Shown here: positions 22,027 to 32,628 of the stretch, in pieces | Layout of the letters: each line of letters begins with the position of its first letter | Position numbering within the stretch: position 1 is the stretch's first letter | Source of the DNA: Marvania coccoides | Lineage: Eukaryota; Chlorophyta; Trebouxiophyceae; Chlorellales; Chlorellaceae | Direction of reading: 5' to 3' | Assembly: GCA_963854735.1 (NCBI GenBank) | Contig: OY978097.1 | Coordinates: forward strand, 3,100,001-3,164,000 | Length of the DNA: 64,000 bases | Notes under the pieces: model-generated | Databases searched by the model: none | Told to the model about the DNA's origin: nothing | The model's input: only the letters and a program-made list of their open reading frames with translations | Translations under genes and position numbers: made by a program

Positions 22027-23033
22027 GCAAAATGTATATAATATTTGTTAAAAAAACACAGTTTTTCTTTGTCTTCTCCCCCAAGCCTTTTTTTAATGAC
22101 CCCAGTTTTGCAGTACAACTGTCCCCCCCTGCTTTTCCCTAGACCTCAGACCTTATCCCTTTTTACTCTCTTTCCTCTATGATACGATGAACCAAAGAGG
22201 AATGCAAAATGGACTCATACGTTCCTTTTCCCACTGCATTGCTCCCCTGAATTTGCCTAGTTTTGAAGGTATTGTTTGAAGGTATTGTTTTTTTTCACGA
22301 CTGCTTGATGTAGTCTCCCTTTTTGTTTTCTTTCCCTTTACCGCCTCGGATGTGAGACTCCACGCTGTGCGATATTGTGTGACCACCGGCATTTTCCGTT
22401 TCTCCCAGCCCTGAGAGTCTTTCATGTTATATTTTGATATTGTGCCAAATAAATTGCCCGCCAAGGAATGGGTGTTACTTCTTCCCTGCACATTTTTAAC
22501 GCTCAATATGCATAAATAACACACACGGACGAGCGGTGGAGCATGAAAGAGTGAGTTCTAGGGGAGAAATCGACTGACCCCGCCCGGCACAGCCTCGTTC
22601 CTGTCGTCACGGCGTTCATAGAATCATGAAAGATCACAAGCATTAATAGGTGTTAATACACAGTCACAATCCTCGGAGTACACTGGGCATATGAATGAAA
22701 AAAACAATCCATCACTACCGGCATCTCGAAAGACCAATCTCCTGAAACACTCGATGCCTAGCGTTCAGCTACTTTCAGGGCTGTTCTCGTCGCCAGGCCA
22801 GAGTGATCGAAAAGTCAACGCACCTTCATCTCTAGAAGACAACGTTGCCTGCCGGTAGATTACAGCGTGACTTTGGAGTCGGACACCGGAGGGGTTTTCT
22901 CTCAAAGACAAATCTTGAGCAGCTGGCCAGAATTTGAAGATTGCTAAACCCTCGGTAAGCCCTCCTCTTGTCAGAGCTCAGACTCGGCAAATATTATTAT
23001 TATTATTATTATAAATAAATAAATAATCGTAAA
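22027..23033. other. Intergenic 1 kb with repeat copy and TTA microsatellite
   Basis: Contains the MFS 3' flank, a copy of the ~40-bp dispersed repeat near 22663-22705, and a (TTA)n/(AAAT)n microsatellite at about 22990-23025 immediately before the gamma-CAL start. No gene is seen. Confidence 0.6.
22663..22705 (+). repeat. ~40-bp dispersed repeat, copy A (partial)
   Basis: Contains ATCCTCGG and, 8 nt later, GGGCATATGAATGAAAAAAA. It matches the other copies except that the GAGCTTAATT end is diverged. Confidence 0.6.
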
Positions 23034-23919
23034 ATGCTGCGCCGAGCAGCCAAGTCGCTGAGCCCCCGGGTTGGCACCCTTGCTGCTGCCCTTCAGCAGG
23101 CAGAAGCGGCCTGCTGCACCTCGCTCCGGCAATTCACATCGACCGTACCGACACATGGGATCCATGTTGAAGAGGAGGTGTACAACAGGTGCGCCAGCTC
23201 GCGAGTAAATAAAATCGACAGTCCTTTTTTTAACCCAAACCCCGTCTATCTTAATGTTCAACAGGCAGCGGCAACTGATAAACTTGGGAAATAGGGTGGT
23301 GACCACGTCTCCAGACGGCTGGGTGGCTCCCAGCGCCGTGGTGGTGGGGGATGTTGATCTTTTTGAGCAGGTCACGGTGTGGCACAACTGCGTGCTGCGG
23401 GGCGACCTCAACTCCATCAGGATCGGCGCGTTCTCCAACGTGCAGGATCGCACCGTCATCCACGCCGCCCGCTCCTCCCCCACCGGCCTCCCCGCTATCA
23501 CCAGCATCGGACGCAGCGTCACAATCGGGCAGGCCTGCCTGCTGCGATCGGTGACCATTGAGGACGAGTGCGTGGTGGGAGACAAGAGCGTGCTGCTGGA
23601 GGGATCCATGATGGAAAAGAACTCAATCCTGGCGCCGGGATCGGTGCTGCCACCCGGCCGGCGAGTGCCCTCCGGCCAGCTGTGGGGCGGCAACCCCGCG
23701 CGCTTCATTCGGGACCTGACCAAGGACGAGAAGCTGGAGATTGCGCCGCTGGCCGCCGCAGTGACGCCAGTGGCTGAGCAGCATGCCGCCCAATTTTTAC
23801 CTGCAACGATGGCATATCAAGAAGCGGAGGCCCTCAGGGCGCAGTTGAAGCCCGACGCGGCAATCGTGCAAGGCGCGGACCTGCAGGCTGCTGCCGACGC
23901 ATCGAAAGTTTCGCAGTGA
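23034..23919 (+). CDS. GAMMACAL: Gamma-carbonic-anhydrase-like protein (mitochondrial complex I)
   Basis: Two exons: 23034-23188 and 23265-23919, giving 269 aa. An Arg/Ser/Ala-rich presequence fits mitochondrial import. The rest is a left-handed beta-helix of hexapeptide repeats: VWHNCVLRGDLNSIRIGAFS, NVQDRTVIH, TIGQACLLRSVTIEDECVVG, SVLPPGRRVPSGQLWGGNPA. In active gamma-CAs the zinc is held by three His; here the usual GH...LH positions read GQ and LR, so two ligands are missing. That pattern, with the ECVVG and PPGRR..SG.LWGGNPARFIR ends, identifies the CAL subfamily, a structural part of the carbonic-anhydrase domain of plant and algal complex I. The C-terminal tail is longer than in plants. 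Confidence 0.9.
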
Positions 23920-24238
23920 TTTTGGCGTCTCAGCAGAATTTTTTCTTTTTTAGTTTTTTTTTGGCGGTGGAAATGCTTTCGACCGTCTTTTCCTTCTTGC
24001 TTTTGTTTTTTAACGACTGTCACTTCAATGGGGAAACAAAAAAGTCTTGCTCCCTGAATGGCAGGCCAATGTGACATATTCTCTGTCAGGAAAGAGAAAA
24101 AAACACTACACAGTTCACGAATTTTCTTTCAAATCTATAGTACATGTTTAATTTGACTGTCTCCTGCCTCCTCAGCGTCGAAAAAACTCTCTTTCTTGTC
24201 CACATCATCACAGTCGAGGGTGGCTCGTCTCATTTTAT
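23920..24238. other. Convergent 3' flanks, gamma-CAL / cysteine synthase
   Basis: AT-rich 319 bp between two facing stop codons. Only T-runs are seen. Confidence 0.5.
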
Positions 24239-25495
24239 CTAAAGCCGGGGCTCCCGCGTCTCCTGCTTCTCCTCCCCGCTCATTTCTCGCCACGCGCTGG
24301 GCATGGCGTCCTCCATGTCCGCATCCCTGCTCCAAATGTGGTTGAACAGCACAGTGGAAAGGTAGCGCTCGCCAAAAGAAGGCAGCACCGTAACGATGCG
24401 CTTCCCTGCGTTCTCCTGCCGCTGCGCCACGCGAATCGCCGCCGCCACTGCCGCCCCCGAAGAAATACCGCACAGAATGCCCTCCTTGGTGGCCAACTTT
24501 CTCGCCATGTCCACCGCTTCGGCGCTCGTCACTTTAATGACTTCGTCCAACAAAGCAACGTCCAGCACCTTGGGCACAAAGCCAGCGCCGATGCCCTGGA
24601 TCTGGTGGTATCCAGGCTTGCCGCCGCTCAGCACCGCGCTCTCTGCGGGCTCCACCGCCACCAGCTGGATGGCCGGGTTTTGCTCCTTGAGGTACCGCCC
24701 CGCGCCGGTGATTGTGCCGCCTGTGCCGACCCCAGACACAAGGAAATCCACCTCTCCGCCGGTGTCTCGCCAAATCTCAGGCCCGGTGGTCCTGCACATT
24801 GCGCAAATTGCAAATAAATTGAAGATTTCCGAGCTGTGCTGGCAAATTCTTCTCTATCCGGTTTTTTTTATTGTAACTTGCCTGTAGTGCACGGCTGGGT
24901 TGGCCTCGTTGTCGAACTGGCGCAGCATGTAGGCCCCCGGGATGCACTCCACAATCTCCTCCGCCTTTCTGATGGCCCCAGTCATGCCCATCCGTCCCGC
25001 CGTCAGCACCAGCTTGGCGCCAAACGCGCGCAGCAGCACCCGCCGCTCCGTGCTCATGGTCTCAGGCATGGTCAGCATCAACTGGTACCCTTTGCAGGCC
25101 GCAACGTAAGCCAGACCGATGCCTGTATTGCCTGAGCTCGCCTCCACCAGGATTGTACGGTCGGGGGAAATGATGCCCTTTTCTTCGGCGTCGTTGATCA
25201 TTGCTAGCGCGATGCGGTCCTTGACGCTGCAGCACGGCTCCATCAGCTCCATCTTGCACACTATTTCAGCGAAGCACATTTCGTTGAGAGTGTTGAGACG
25301 GAGCAGCGGCGTGTTGCCGATGATCTCGGTGGCATCCTTCCAAATCCTGGGCGCGTTCAGCGTTGGGGGCTCGGCGGAAGCTCGCATTAGCGCCTTGGCA
25401 GCCGCCCTCTTCGGGTAATTTCGGAGGAGAGAAATAAAGTTGATTGATTTTTTAGTGGTGGTTCTTAAGGAGGGGGGTCTTCCCAGTGGCTTCAT
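24239..25495 (-). CDS. OASTL: Cysteine synthase (O-acetylserine thiol-lyase)
   Basis: Forms cysteine from O-acetylserine and sulfide with PLP. Two exons on the minus strand: 25495-24882 and 24791-24239, giving 388 aa. The intron starts with GC (CTACAG|GCAAGT). Motifs are [21 protein letters not shown] (Lys forming the PLP Schiff base), [13 protein letters not shown] (substrate loop), [16 protein letters not shown] (phosphate cup), [11 protein letters not shown] and [12 protein letters not shown]. The ~50-residue N-terminal extension is basic, suggesting plastid or mitochondrial targeting; the exact start could also be the Met of MRASAEPP. The C-terminus is about 25 residues longer than usual and charged. 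Confidence 0.93.
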
Positions 25496-25677
25496 GTTGC
25501 CAGCTTCTGTATCAAAGGAATTATCAATTTAATTTTAGTTTGTTTTGCCTGGAGCACTTATTTTTTCTTAGGTACTCTGGCAGGGAAAAAAATTGAACAT
25601 CGGCAAATGCGAAACCCAGCCAATTTGCCAATTGTTCAGTAGAAAAAATCGTAAATTTAAATTTTAGAACACCCACG
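25496..25677. promoter_or_regulatory. Short divergent promoter, cysteine synthase / pyruvate kinase
   Basis: 182 bp between divergent start codons of two plastid-type metabolic genes. It contains AATTTAAATTTTAGAA-type AT-rich sequence. Confidence 0.4.
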
Positions 25678-27759
25678 ATGTTGGGTTGCTATCTTTCCCG
25701 AAATGGGAGCACATCTTCAATCTGGCCAAGAGCTGGATATGTCGGAAATGTCAGAATTCCACCGCGTTGCGCTGCCAGCCCCGTCTCAAAGGGCCGTGTA
25801 AGCAGCAAACCCCACATTGTCAGGCGCTTTGCGGCCCTTGGGCCACCCCAGGACTCGCAATTTACCGTCAGAGCGATAGCGTGGTCACCTGGAGTCTCCC
25901 TCACAGAAACAGAGGAGGTGGACACCTCCGCCGAGGTGGCAATCAGGCGGCAGGAGTCAGAGAGGGTACCTCTTCGCAAGACCAAGGTGGTCGCCACCAT
26001 TGGGCCCACCTCCAACACCCGGGAGAAGCTGTTTGAGCTGGCAGACAACGGCATGTCGGTAGTGCGGCTCAACATGTCCCATGGTGAGTAGTACGACGAT
26101 TTCTGTTTTAAAATTTGATTTTAAGAGAAATTTAACGGGTTTTAATTTTTATCTCCCTCTCTACGCAGGCGACCATGCGTCCCACATGGCAGTGATTGAG
26201 CTCGTGCGTGAGTACAACACCCTGGGGCGTGGCTCCCTCGCCATCATGCTGGACACCAAGGGCCCCGAGGTTCGCAGCGGCGATGTGACGGAGCCTCTGG
26301 AGCTCGCAAAGGGCGACAAGCTAGTCTTCACCATCACCGAGGGGGCAGACGGGAGTGGGGGCCGCGTGACAGTGAACTATGACGGGTTTGTGGATGACGT
26401 GAGCTTGGGGGATATCGTACTGGTTGACGGTGGCATCATGAGCATGGATGTATTGGAGATTACCGCCACTGACGTGGTGTGCCGGGTGGTGGATGCCGGA
26501 TCTCTGAAGAGTCGGCGCCACTTGAACATTCGCGGCAAGAGCGCCAATCTGCCGGCAATCACCGACCGAGACTGGGAAGACATTCGGTTTGGCGTGGAGG
26601 CGGGGGTTGACTACATCGCGCTGTCGTTTGTGCGGGACGCTGCGGCGGTGCGGGAGCTCAACGAATGGCTGAAGAAGGAGGGGTGCACCGGGACGTCCTC
26701 GATTGGGGTGCTGTCGAAAATTGAGTCTGCGGACGCTGTGCTGAACCTGGATGCGATTCTGACCGAAAGCGCGGGGGCTATGGTGGCGCGCGGCGACCTG
26801 GGCAGCGAGCTCCCGGTGGAAGAGGTGCCGTACTGGTAAGAAATAAAAGAAACCAAGTGCAATTTTGGAAGCGGGTGATTTTATCATGGCCTCTTTAACA
26901 AAACGAAAATGCAGGCAAAACAAGATAGTTCAGGGCTGCCGGCAGCGAGGCAAGCCAGTGATTGTGGCTACGAACATGTGAGGAAACTGGCGGCAGCAGT
27001 GAATAATAAATTTCCAGCTTCTAATTTCTCAAGCCAAATGGCCCGCCCTCCCCCCCCCCTCTTCAATCCAGGCTCGAGTCGATGATTCAAAACCCCACTC
27101 CCACCCGTGCTGAAGTCTCCGACATCGCAGTGGCCGCCAGGGAGGGGACCGACGCTGTGATGCTGTCGGGAGAGACCGCGTTTGGGCGTCACCCCCTGAA
27201 GGCCTTGCAGGTGATGTGCACGGTGGCGCAGCGCACGGAGCAGGGCATGCTGCGGTACTCAGGGGAGCGGCGGTACGGATCGCAAGACACGGCGCCCATT
27301 GGGTGGATCACCCCTCCCTCCCGCGGCGCCATTGAGAACTTGGCGGCCAAAGAGCTGTCGGAGATCATGGCCTACAACGCGGTGCACATGGCTGACACCA
27401 TGAAAGCGCCGCTAGTGGTGTTTTCCAGGCGCGGCAACATGCCCATTCTGCTGAGCCACTATCACCCCAACCACCAGATCTTTTGCTTCACAGAAAACGA
27501 GATGGTGCAGCGGCGGCTAGCGCTGTACCGCGGGGTAACAGCGCTGCAGGCCCATTTTTCTGAGTCTGCGGAGGCGACGTTCGATCGCGCCCTGGTGGAG
27601 CTGAAGGAGCGAGGATTGGTGAAGGCGGGGCGGCTGCTGGTTCTTGTGCAGAGCTCCACTCGGCCAATTTGGCGCAGTGCTAGCATGCACGCCGTGCAGG
27701 TGAGGCAGGTGCCGCTGGACCCAGTGGACCATGGGTTGATGTCCGACGACGACAACTAA
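25678..27759 (+). CDS. PK: Pyruvate kinase, probably plastidial
   Basis: Makes pyruvate and ATP from phosphoenolpyruvate and ADP. Four exons: 25678-26083, 26169-26835, 26915-26977 (63 nt) and 27072-27759, giving 607 aa. About 100 N-terminal residues precede the barrel start [19 protein letters not shown], fitting a transit peptide. Conserved pieces are [107 protein letters not shown] and [14 protein letters not shown]. The C-terminal domain is typical in length. The last exon starts inside the active-site TNMLESM block. Confidence 0.95.
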
Positions 27760-28260
27760 GGTGCCGAAAAGGTGTCGGCAGCATGCTGTGAGGCTCGAGG
27801 TCTGCCTGGAGTGCAATGAGGTCGAAGATTTCCCAGCTGAGAACAAGACAGTCAAAGGGAGGGGCTGAGAAATGACGTATATCAGCTCAGTTTTCCCCTT
27901 TTTCTTCGTACGCCTTTTCCCTCTCATTCGCCAAATTCTTTTCTATCGGAAACGGCATTTTCCTTGCTTTCTTGATTTATTCATTAGGTGAGGTCTTGAA
28001 TGCCAGGGGAATGCACAGAACAAGAAACTTTGACCACAGAGAAAAGTCAGCATAACGACAGCGATGGGAATCAAAGGAAGACAAAGACGTATTTTGAATG
28101 CTTATGGAAGTGGTTATTTAATGTGCTTTATAAAAAAAGAAATGGAGAAGTGCAGCTTGTGCTGCTATAATGGTGGTGCGAGAAGAGTAATGCAAGTATC
28201 GTCAAAAAATATTACGGGTTATAAAGTGGCTCGTTGTCAGGCTGATGCCTGCACGCCGCT
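27760..28260. other. Intergenic, pyruvate kinase 3' flank
   Basis: No gene is seen. A TGCCGAAAAGGTGTCGGCA imperfect palindrome lies immediately after the pyruvate kinase stop codon. Confidence 0.45.
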
Positions 28261-28261
28261 G

Positions 28262-29084
28262 CGATTACCTCATAAACATTGTCGCTGGCGCTGGACGTCG
28301 TGGTTGACCACCTGGAAAGAAGAAAAGAAAGGAGGAGCCATATTATATAAAATTGACCATTTAATAACACAAATAAACATCCTAAAAAATAAAGCCCGAT
28401 AAAAAAAATAGCATTTTAACATACAGATGGGGCGAGCTCAATTATCCTCGGCGTATATAAAAAAATATAGGGCCTCGTTAACATTTAAACCCAAGGATAT
28501 TACGCACCTGCAGCGCCCAGTTGTTGTACTCCAAGCTGCCGGGCGGCAGATCTGGAACCAGGGGTGTTGCAGCACCTTGTCGAAGGTGAGGCGCTTTTGG
28601 GGGTTAGCCACTAGGATCTGGCGCATCACATCCTTGGCCTCTTTGCTGACCTCGGGGAAACCGGGGAAGAAGTAGTCCACCTCGGTGATGCGTCGAATGA
28701 CCTTAGTGGTGCGGTCCATGCGCTTGCGCTTCTGCAGATGAAACCACGTAATGTTTTGTACAATAGATTTGTCGACGCTTCAACTTGAAGTAGCCTATGC
28801 CGTTGACCAATCAATAGACCACATATATATATATATATATTTTTTGTCACGTAGGGTGCTTTGAATGGTAAGGAAAGCCTCTAAAATGTTCTCTCTCCTC
28901 TCTTTCCATGGACACACCCCTCTTCTCCCTCACCTTGTCTTCTGGGCGCTCAAAGGGGTACTGCGCGTACATCATACTGTACGGCATTACCCCCGCAGAC
29001 CACACAGTCAGCCATCTTGCCTTCGTAACCTGCCCCAGGCTCACTCTTGACGACCTCAGGGGCCATGCAGCCAGGGGTGCCCAC
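28262..29084 (-). pseudogene. SnRK2/CDPK-like kinase relic, N-lobe missing, frameshifted
   Basis: Minus-strand exon remnants at 29084-28934, 28731-~28512 and about 28309-28262. They encode a C-lobe: GTPGCMAPEVV (usually GTPAYIAPEV), GYEGKMAD, VWSAGVMPYSMMYAQYPFER, then VIRRITEVDYFFPGFPEVSK, LVANPQKRLTF and HPWFQ, next LPPGSLEYNNWALQ and finally VVNHDVQRQ. Two breaks are visible: one extra base between the codons for D and V of 'ADVWS' (GAC-T-GTG), and one missing base after HPWFQ, so LPPGS lies in another frame. No N-lobe, Gly loop or catalytic loop exists upstream within the 550 bp before the next gene. A copy of the dispersed repeat sits in the last intron. Base-call errors could mimic the shifts but not the missing half. 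Confidence 0.75.
28434..28466 (+). repeat. ~40-bp dispersed repeat, copy B
   Basis: GAGCTCAATTATCCTCGGCG followed by TATATAAAAAAATATAG. It lies inside the kinase relic; the GGGCATATG part is replaced by an A-rich tail. Confidence 0.6.
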
Positions 29085-29638
29085 CTGACGTTTCAAATGC
29101 TATGCACACATAAATAGCGAATGAGAGCATAATCAGCAGCAAAAAGATAGCATAAAGAGTGTTGAACAACACAAAAGATGATCTTCACAGACCAACACCT
29201 GGAATTATTTCCAACGAAATTCAACACCGGCGTTGGCGATCGTTGGGGATGTCACTTGCGTTAGATTACGTACGCGAAAAGACTATGTTTTCAGCGCCAG
29301 TGTTGGCGACAGAACGCAGTTTCCAAAACTTTCCTTGTGGTACTCGTTTTCACTCCTCCCCCCGATGCCAACTCACGATTTTATGCATTATTTTTCAATT
29401 CAGAGCCTGGGTTAGGATCCAGGTTGTTATTAAACACAGTTTACGCCCGCGGAGTCTTACGTACGTACCGATCGGTACGTACGTCGCGATAAACGCCAAT
29501 AAATGAATACTAGTAACTGGCAGGGCACCTCGCCCGTCGTTGAACGGTCATAACTACAAGAAAAGTGTTCATTTGTTCAATTAATTATTGTCCGCGTCCA
29601 TCGCCTGGCACTACTTCCAAAACAGTTCTTCGGGAGAC
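29085..29638. other. Intergenic, with a 26-bp perfect palindrome
   Basis: Upstream region of the RCC1-propeller gene, with no gene seen. A 26-bp perfect palindrome lies at 29459-29484. Confidence 0.6.
29459..29484. repeat. 26-bp perfect palindrome
   Basis: The sequence is ACGTACGTACCG-AT-CGGTACGTACGT, identical on both strands, 155 bp before the RCC1-propeller start codon. It could be a dimeric regulator site or a small cruciform. Confidence 0.8.
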
Positions 29639-31861
29639 ATGATGTGCGTGCAGGCCCGCGCCTCGCATGTGTACGTGTGGTTGCTTCTGGCCACTTGGGT
29701 CGCTTACATGCCCCTGGTTCGTGCCGCGGAAGAGGATAACCCACCACGCCGCGCTCACCTTGCCAACGTCCTTAGGGCAGGGCGGCATCGCAGCAGCAGC
29801 AGGGCACTCCTGCAGCAACAAGGTACGCCAGCTTGGCGGACGCTTGGTATCTGCGTTTTGATCAAATCGGATTCATGTTTGGCCTATACATTTTTGTCAC
29901 TGTTTTTTCTTCTTCCCCCACCGCCCCATGGAGCAGGAGCGACGCTTGAGCTTGTGCCAGAGACGATCAGCGCTGGATACGACCACACATGCGCGCTGGC
30001 CACCAACGACTCGGCGTTCTGCTGGGGAAATAACTTAGAAGGTCAACTTGGAGACGGCACTTTTACGGACAAATCCATGCCGGTCCTGGTTAGTGGCGGC
30101 TTGACGTGGACGCAGATCAGCGCTGGCCACGGCCACACATGCGGTGTAGACAGCAACGGCTCGGCGTTCTGCTGGGGACGGAATGGAGACGGCCAGCTGG
30201 GCGACGGCACCATCGAGGCCAGATCCACGCCGACTCTGGTCGCGGGCGACATGGCATGGAAGCGGATCAGCGCTGGCAACCGCCACACATGCGCGCTGGT
30301 CAAACGTGGCTCGGCTTTCTGCTGGGGATTGAATTTACACGGCCAGCTTGGCGACGGCACCGCCGTGGACAAATCCACGCCGACCAAGGTCGTGGGCGCG
30401 GTATGGAAGCAGATTAGCGCTGGATACGGCATCACATGCGCGCTGAACAACGACGGTTTGGCTTTCTGCTGGGGACGGAATCTTGGCGGCCAGCTGGGCG
30501 ACGGCACACTCAACTCCAAATTAACGCCGACCCCGGTCGCGGGCGGCACTGTATGGAAGCAGATCAGCGCTGGCGCCCACACCTGCGCGCTGGCCATTAA
30601 CGGCTCGGCGTTATGCTGGGGAGAAAATAAATACGGTGGGGTGGGCAAACACGGCACCACAGAGATCAAATTAACGCCGACCCCGGTCGGGGGCGGCACG
30701 GCGGCATGGAGTCAGATCACCGTTGGTGAATGGTACACATGCGCGCTGGCCATCAACGGCTCGGCGTTCTGCTGGGGAATGAATTTCAAAGGCAAGCTGG
30801 GCGACGGCACCAACACTGACAAATCCACGCCGACCCAGGTCGTGGGCGCGACATGGACGCATATCAGCGCTGGTGGCATCCACACCTGCGCGCTGTCCTT
30901 CAGCGGTTCGGCGTTCTGCTGGGGATCGAATGAAAGCGGCCAGCTGGGCGACGGCACCACCAAGGTCAAATTCACGCCGACTTTAGTAATTAACGGCGAC
31001 TTCATATCGCCATCACCACCGCCCAAGTTGTCTCCCGCTCCATCGCCGCCCCTTTCGCCCCTTCCCTCGCCCCCCCCCGCCTTGGGGGAGAGCGTTCCGC
31101 CATCTCCAGTGCCATCACCACCGCCCGAGCCGTCTCCGGCTCCGTCGCCGCCCCTTCTTCCCCTTCCCTCGCCCCCCCCCGCCTTGGGGGAGAGCGTTCC
31201 GCCATCTCCAGTGCCATCACCACCGCCCGAGCCGTCTCCGGCTCCGTCGCCGCCCCTTTCGCCCCTTCCCTCGCCCCCCTCCGCCTTGGGAGAGAGCGTT
31301 CCGCCATCTCCAGTGCCATCACCACCGCCCGAGCCGTCTCCGGCTCCGTCGCCGCCCCTTTCGCCCCTTCCCTCGCCCCCCTCCGCCTTGGGAGAGAGCG
31401 TTCCGCCATCTCCAGTGCCATCACCACCGCCCGAGCCGTCTCCGGCTCCGTCGCCGCCCCTTCTTCCCCTTCCCTCGCCCCCCTTCGCCTTGGGAGAGAG
31501 CGTTCCGCCATCTCCAGTGCCATCACCACCGCCCGAGCCGTCTCCGGCTCCGTCGCCGCCCCTTCTTCCCCTTCCCTCGCCCCCCTTCGCCTTGAGGGAG
31601 GGAGTTCCGCCATCTCCAGTGCCATCGCCATTGCCATCACTATCAACATCGGCCCCCCTCCGCTCCCCTCCCCCGCCGCCTTCGAAGTCGTCCGCTTCTC
31701 TTGCGCTTGTCTATTTTGGAGGGGTAGCTGCTGGGGTCTGCGTGCTCGTTGCGGCTGTCATTGGGCTGGCTGTCGCCATAAAGAAGCGTAAGCTTGCACG
31801 CCTGCAGCCAGGTGACGGCGAACTCGCAAAGCCGCCGAGCCCGAGTCCTCCGCCCATGTAA
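29639..31861 (+). CDS. RCC1-type seven-bladed propeller surface protein with Pro-rich stalk
   Basis: Two exons: 29639-29822 and 29937-31861, giving 702 aa. The start is an ATG ATG pair before a signal peptide (YVWLLLATWVAYMPLVRAA). Seven RCC1-like repeats of about 50 aa follow, each with ISAG..HTCAL..(N)GSAFCWG.N..GQLGDGT, enough for a closed seven-bladed propeller. Each blade has the Cys pair HTC...FCWG, which suits an extracellular disulfide-bonded fold. Next comes a Ser/Pro-rich stalk built of six 34-aa units coded by a 102-bp minisatellite, then a membrane helix near the end (GGVAAGVCVLVAAVIGLAVA), KKRK and a Pro-rich cytosolic tail. The single-pass layout suggests a wall-facing adhesin or receptor without a kinase. 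The intron (114 nt) is in frame and stop-free. Confidence 0.85.
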   Translation: MMCVQARASHVYVWLLLATWVAYMPLVRAAEEDNPPRRAHLANVLRAGRHRSSSRALLQQQGTPAWRTLGICVLIKSDSCLAYTFLSLFFLLPPPPHGAGATLELVPETISAGYDHTCALATNDSAFCWGNNLEGQLGDGTFTDKSMPVLVSGGLTWTQISAGHGHTCGVDSNGSAFCWGRNGDGQLGDGTIEARSTPTLVAGDMAWKRISAGNRHTCALVKRGSAFCWGLNLHGQLGDGTAVDKSTPTKVVGAVWKQISAGYGITCALNNDGLAFCWGRNLGGQLGDGTLNSKLTPTPVAGGTVWKQISAGAHTCALAINGSALCWGENKYGGVGKHGTTEIKLTPTPVGGGTAAWSQITVGEWYTCALAINGSAFCWGMNFKGKLGDGTNTDKSTPTQVVGATWTHISAGGIHTCALSFSGSAFCWGSNESGQLGDGTTKVKFTPTLVINGDFISPSPPPKLSPAPSPPLSPLPSPPPALGESVPPSPVPSPPPEPSPAPSPPLLPLPSPPPALGESVPPSPVPSPPPEPSPAPSPPLSPLPSPPSALGESVPPSPVPSPPPEPSPAPSPPLSPLPSPPSALGESVPPSPVPSPPPEPSPAPSPPLLPLPSPPFALGESVPPSPVPSPPPEPSPAPSPPLLPLPSPPFALREGVPPSPVPSPLPSLSTSAPLRSPPPPPSKSSASLALVYFGGVAAGVCVLVAAVIGLAVAIKKRKLARLQPGDGELAKPPSPSPPPM
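31025..31640 (+). repeat. 102-bp coding minisatellite
   Basis: The block beginning GTTCCGCCATCTCCAGTGCC recurs at about 31094, 31196, 31298, 31400, 31502 and 31604, i.e. every 102 bp, with near-identical units differing mainly in CTTTCG/CTTCTT and CCCC/CTTC/CCTC positions. It encodes SVPPSPVPSPPPEPSPAPSP plus PLLPLPSPPPALGE. The low divergence implies recent slippage or unequal exchange. Confidence 0.92.
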
Positions 31862-31864
31862 CAT

Positions 31865-32573
31865 TCTTGGGCATCTGGGGAGGATTGAAAGCTAGAGCAA
31901 GGCCGGAGCTCATATCTCCCATGGGTCGTATCCCCATGTTACCATTGAAATGGTGATAGACCCCGGATATGTCTTTTGAGTTCTTATATTTTGCAGCCGT
32001 ATCTTTCCTCTGTTCTTTCGGTCCCACGGCGGGTTTCTTTGGCGAGGTTCCGCTGCAGCTCGCATCATCTTGGGGTGGAGACGGGGCGCTTCATTGGTCG
32101 GCTGCACGCCAGTGGACATGCCGTTTGTGTGCATCTGGGTCTTGCGAGGACGAAGAGCACATGGTCTTTCACTGCATATGCCCTTCTTTGGTTGCAGTTC
32201 GTGATTCTTACTCATCTTTGTTTCCTGATACGTCATCTTCTTCTTCTTCTCCTTCGAATCATTTCGAGTTTTTACAGCAACCCCCGAAGCAGGTTGCTTC
32301 TTTCATTAAGGCTAGCCATGACGCTGGAGGTTACGAGACGCTCCGTGGCTGGACATAATACTTTGATTTTTTCGTTTTTTTCTTTGTTTTCTTTTCTTAA
32401 TATTCGTTGTTTCTTTTGGCGGTTGGTTTTTCTTTCTTTTATTATTTAGTATTTTCTGCTTGCACTTAGGTGCCAGTCTGCCAAGGGGCCTTAGTTGCCC
32501 TTTTGTGCCGACTTTAAACCTTGTAATGTATGTATTTTCATATGCCCAATAAGCACCGAGGATAATTAAGCTC
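31865..32573 (+). mobile_element. 3' end of a non-LTR (LINE) retrotransposon
   Basis: Contains the C-terminal signature found after reverse transcriptase in LINE ORF2: LARFR..SHHLGVETGRF, then in another frame CRLCASGSCEDEEHMVFHC (a CCHC-like knuckle), ending GGYETLRGWT-stop at 32358. The shift of frame between the two motifs shows decay. A 3' UTR of about 215 bp follows and ends in the dispersed repeat (CATATGCCCAATAAGCACCG AGGATAATTAAGCTC). No reverse transcriptase core is present, so the copy is 5'-truncated. The left border near 31865 is approximate. Confidence 0.7.
32536..32573 (-). repeat. ~40-bp dispersed repeat, copy C (LINE 3' end)
   Basis: Read on the minus strand: GAGCTTAATTATCCTCGGTG, CTTATTGGGCATATGAAA. 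It is the exact right end of the LINE fragment. Confidence 0.7.
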
Positions 32574-32628
32574 AGTCTTATTCCTCAACAAAAATAAGAT
32601 TTAAAGAGACCCCAGGGAGAGGACGCAC

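Noticed and set aside
31002..31649. Long open frame on the minus strand over the Pro-rich repeats
   Set aside because: It is the mirror of the 102-bp coding minisatellite; repeat units lacking stops on both strands produce it.
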